NCBI GenBank assembly: GCA_964526785.1
Contig: CAZGMJ010000006.1
Location: 92,182 to 156,181 of the forward strand
Direction of reading: 5' to 3'
Source of the DNA: CAZGMJ01 sp964526785
GTDB taxonomy: Bacteria; Planctomycetota; Phycisphaerae; Sedimentisphaerales; Anaerobacaceae
DNA: 64,000 nucleotides
Positions 63,708 to 64,000 of this stretch are shown in pieces (the first letter of the stretch is position 1; every line of letters starts with the position of its first letter). The notes below the pieces were generated by a model. That model searched no databases, was not told the origin of the DNA, and worked only from the letters and a program-made list of their open reading frames with translations. Made by a program: the position numbers and the translations under genes.

Positions 63708-63953
63708 TGATGCCTCAGCGTCTGTCTTCTTGATGCCTCGCTGCCTTAGTGCCTTTTTTCTATGTCCATGGACCCCTTGCTGCCTTCTTTTTATATCCCT
63801 CGATGCCTCGTTGCCTCGTTGCCTCAGTGCCTGTCTTCTCGCTGCCTTGGTCCCTTGGTCCCTCAGTGCCTTCTTTCTATACGCCTTGCTGCCTGGACCC
63901 CTTGCTGCCTCGTTGCCTCAGTGCCTCTGTACAATGTGCCTCAGTGCCTTAGC
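63708..63953. repeat. octamer-word repeat array E
   Basis: Only the TGCCTNNN type of word (TGCCTCGC, TGCCTTAG, TGCCTCGT, TGCCTCAG), with a period of 8 broken by TTTTCTATG-like spacers. It runs almost to the right end of the window. Confidence 0.7.
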
Positions 63954-64000
63954 TCGACTTTTGCCATTTTAGGCTGCTGTAAGATGGAGACAAATTGCAT

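Noticed and set aside
61378..63953. CRISPR array
   Set aside because: Repeats are degenerate 8-base words without constant repeat-spacer alternation, and no cas gene is present.
63205..63972. Cys/Leu/Pro-rich plus-strand frames in arrays D and E
   Set aside because: They are translations of the TGCCTNNN words (repeating CL, PSVP, AAS) and not real proteins.

Overview
The window looks like part of a chromosome of a Planctomycetota bacterium, probably class Phycisphaerae. This is inferred from several things together: an exosortase with short secreted proteins ending in PAPGA plus hydrophobic plus RRRR tails, an orphan ParA with a small Cys-rich partner, PilT next to a PilB-like pseudo-ATPase, an MgtE, a divergent Nramp, and very long surface-polysaccharide operons. 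No rRNA, tRNA or CRISPR array was seen.

Layout. (1) 1-13215, plus strand: a nonulosonic-acid-like sugar and glycan cluster. It holds the end of a NeuC-type epimerase, a free CBS-pair protein, a NeuA-type cytidylyltransferase, a methyltransferase, a GT-B-like/TPR protein, a Gfo/Idh oxidoreductase, an ATP-grasp enzyme, a HAD hydrolase, a DegT aminotransferase and a giant GT2-radical SAM-GT9-GT2 fusion, closed by an intrinsic terminator. (2) 13553-25482: housekeeping and membrane genes. These are mgtE, a minus-strand parA plus Cys-rich gene pair divergent from pilT, a PilB-like ATPase with a ruined P-loop, a CvpA-like protein, an overlooked 49-residue ORF, an Nramp-like transporter and a GntP-like permease. 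(3) 25502-29946, minus strand: a NagD-like phosphatase, miaB and two PEP-CTERM-type secreted proteins with clear terminators. One of the two also has a clear promoter. (4) 30908-60166, minus strand: about 22 genes in one direction forming a Wzx/Wzy-type exopolysaccharide locus fused to the exosortase system. In order of transcription these are flippase, (IS insertion), GT2, pyruvyl transferase, FrhB-like protein, O-antigen polymerase/ligase, three nucleotide-sugar genes, several glycosyltransferases and a methyltransferase, PssD/PssE, UDP-sugar dehydrogenase, a beta-helix nucleotidyltransferase-like protein, exosortase, tyrosine autokinase, initiating sugar transferase, a giant TPR protein and a LuxR-type regulator. 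(5) 60230-64000: a LamG protein, a FN3 protein and an S23-type four-helix-bundle protein, separated by arrays of degenerate 8-base words.

How the genes work together: region 1 most likely makes and attaches an activated acidic sugar. Region 4 builds, flips, polymerises and exports an acidic polysaccharide and anchors or sorts PEP-CTERM proteins such as the two in region 3. The least explained parts are the PilB-like pseudo-ATPase, the giant four-domain fusion, the ParA/Cys-rich pair, and the octamer-array module at the right end.
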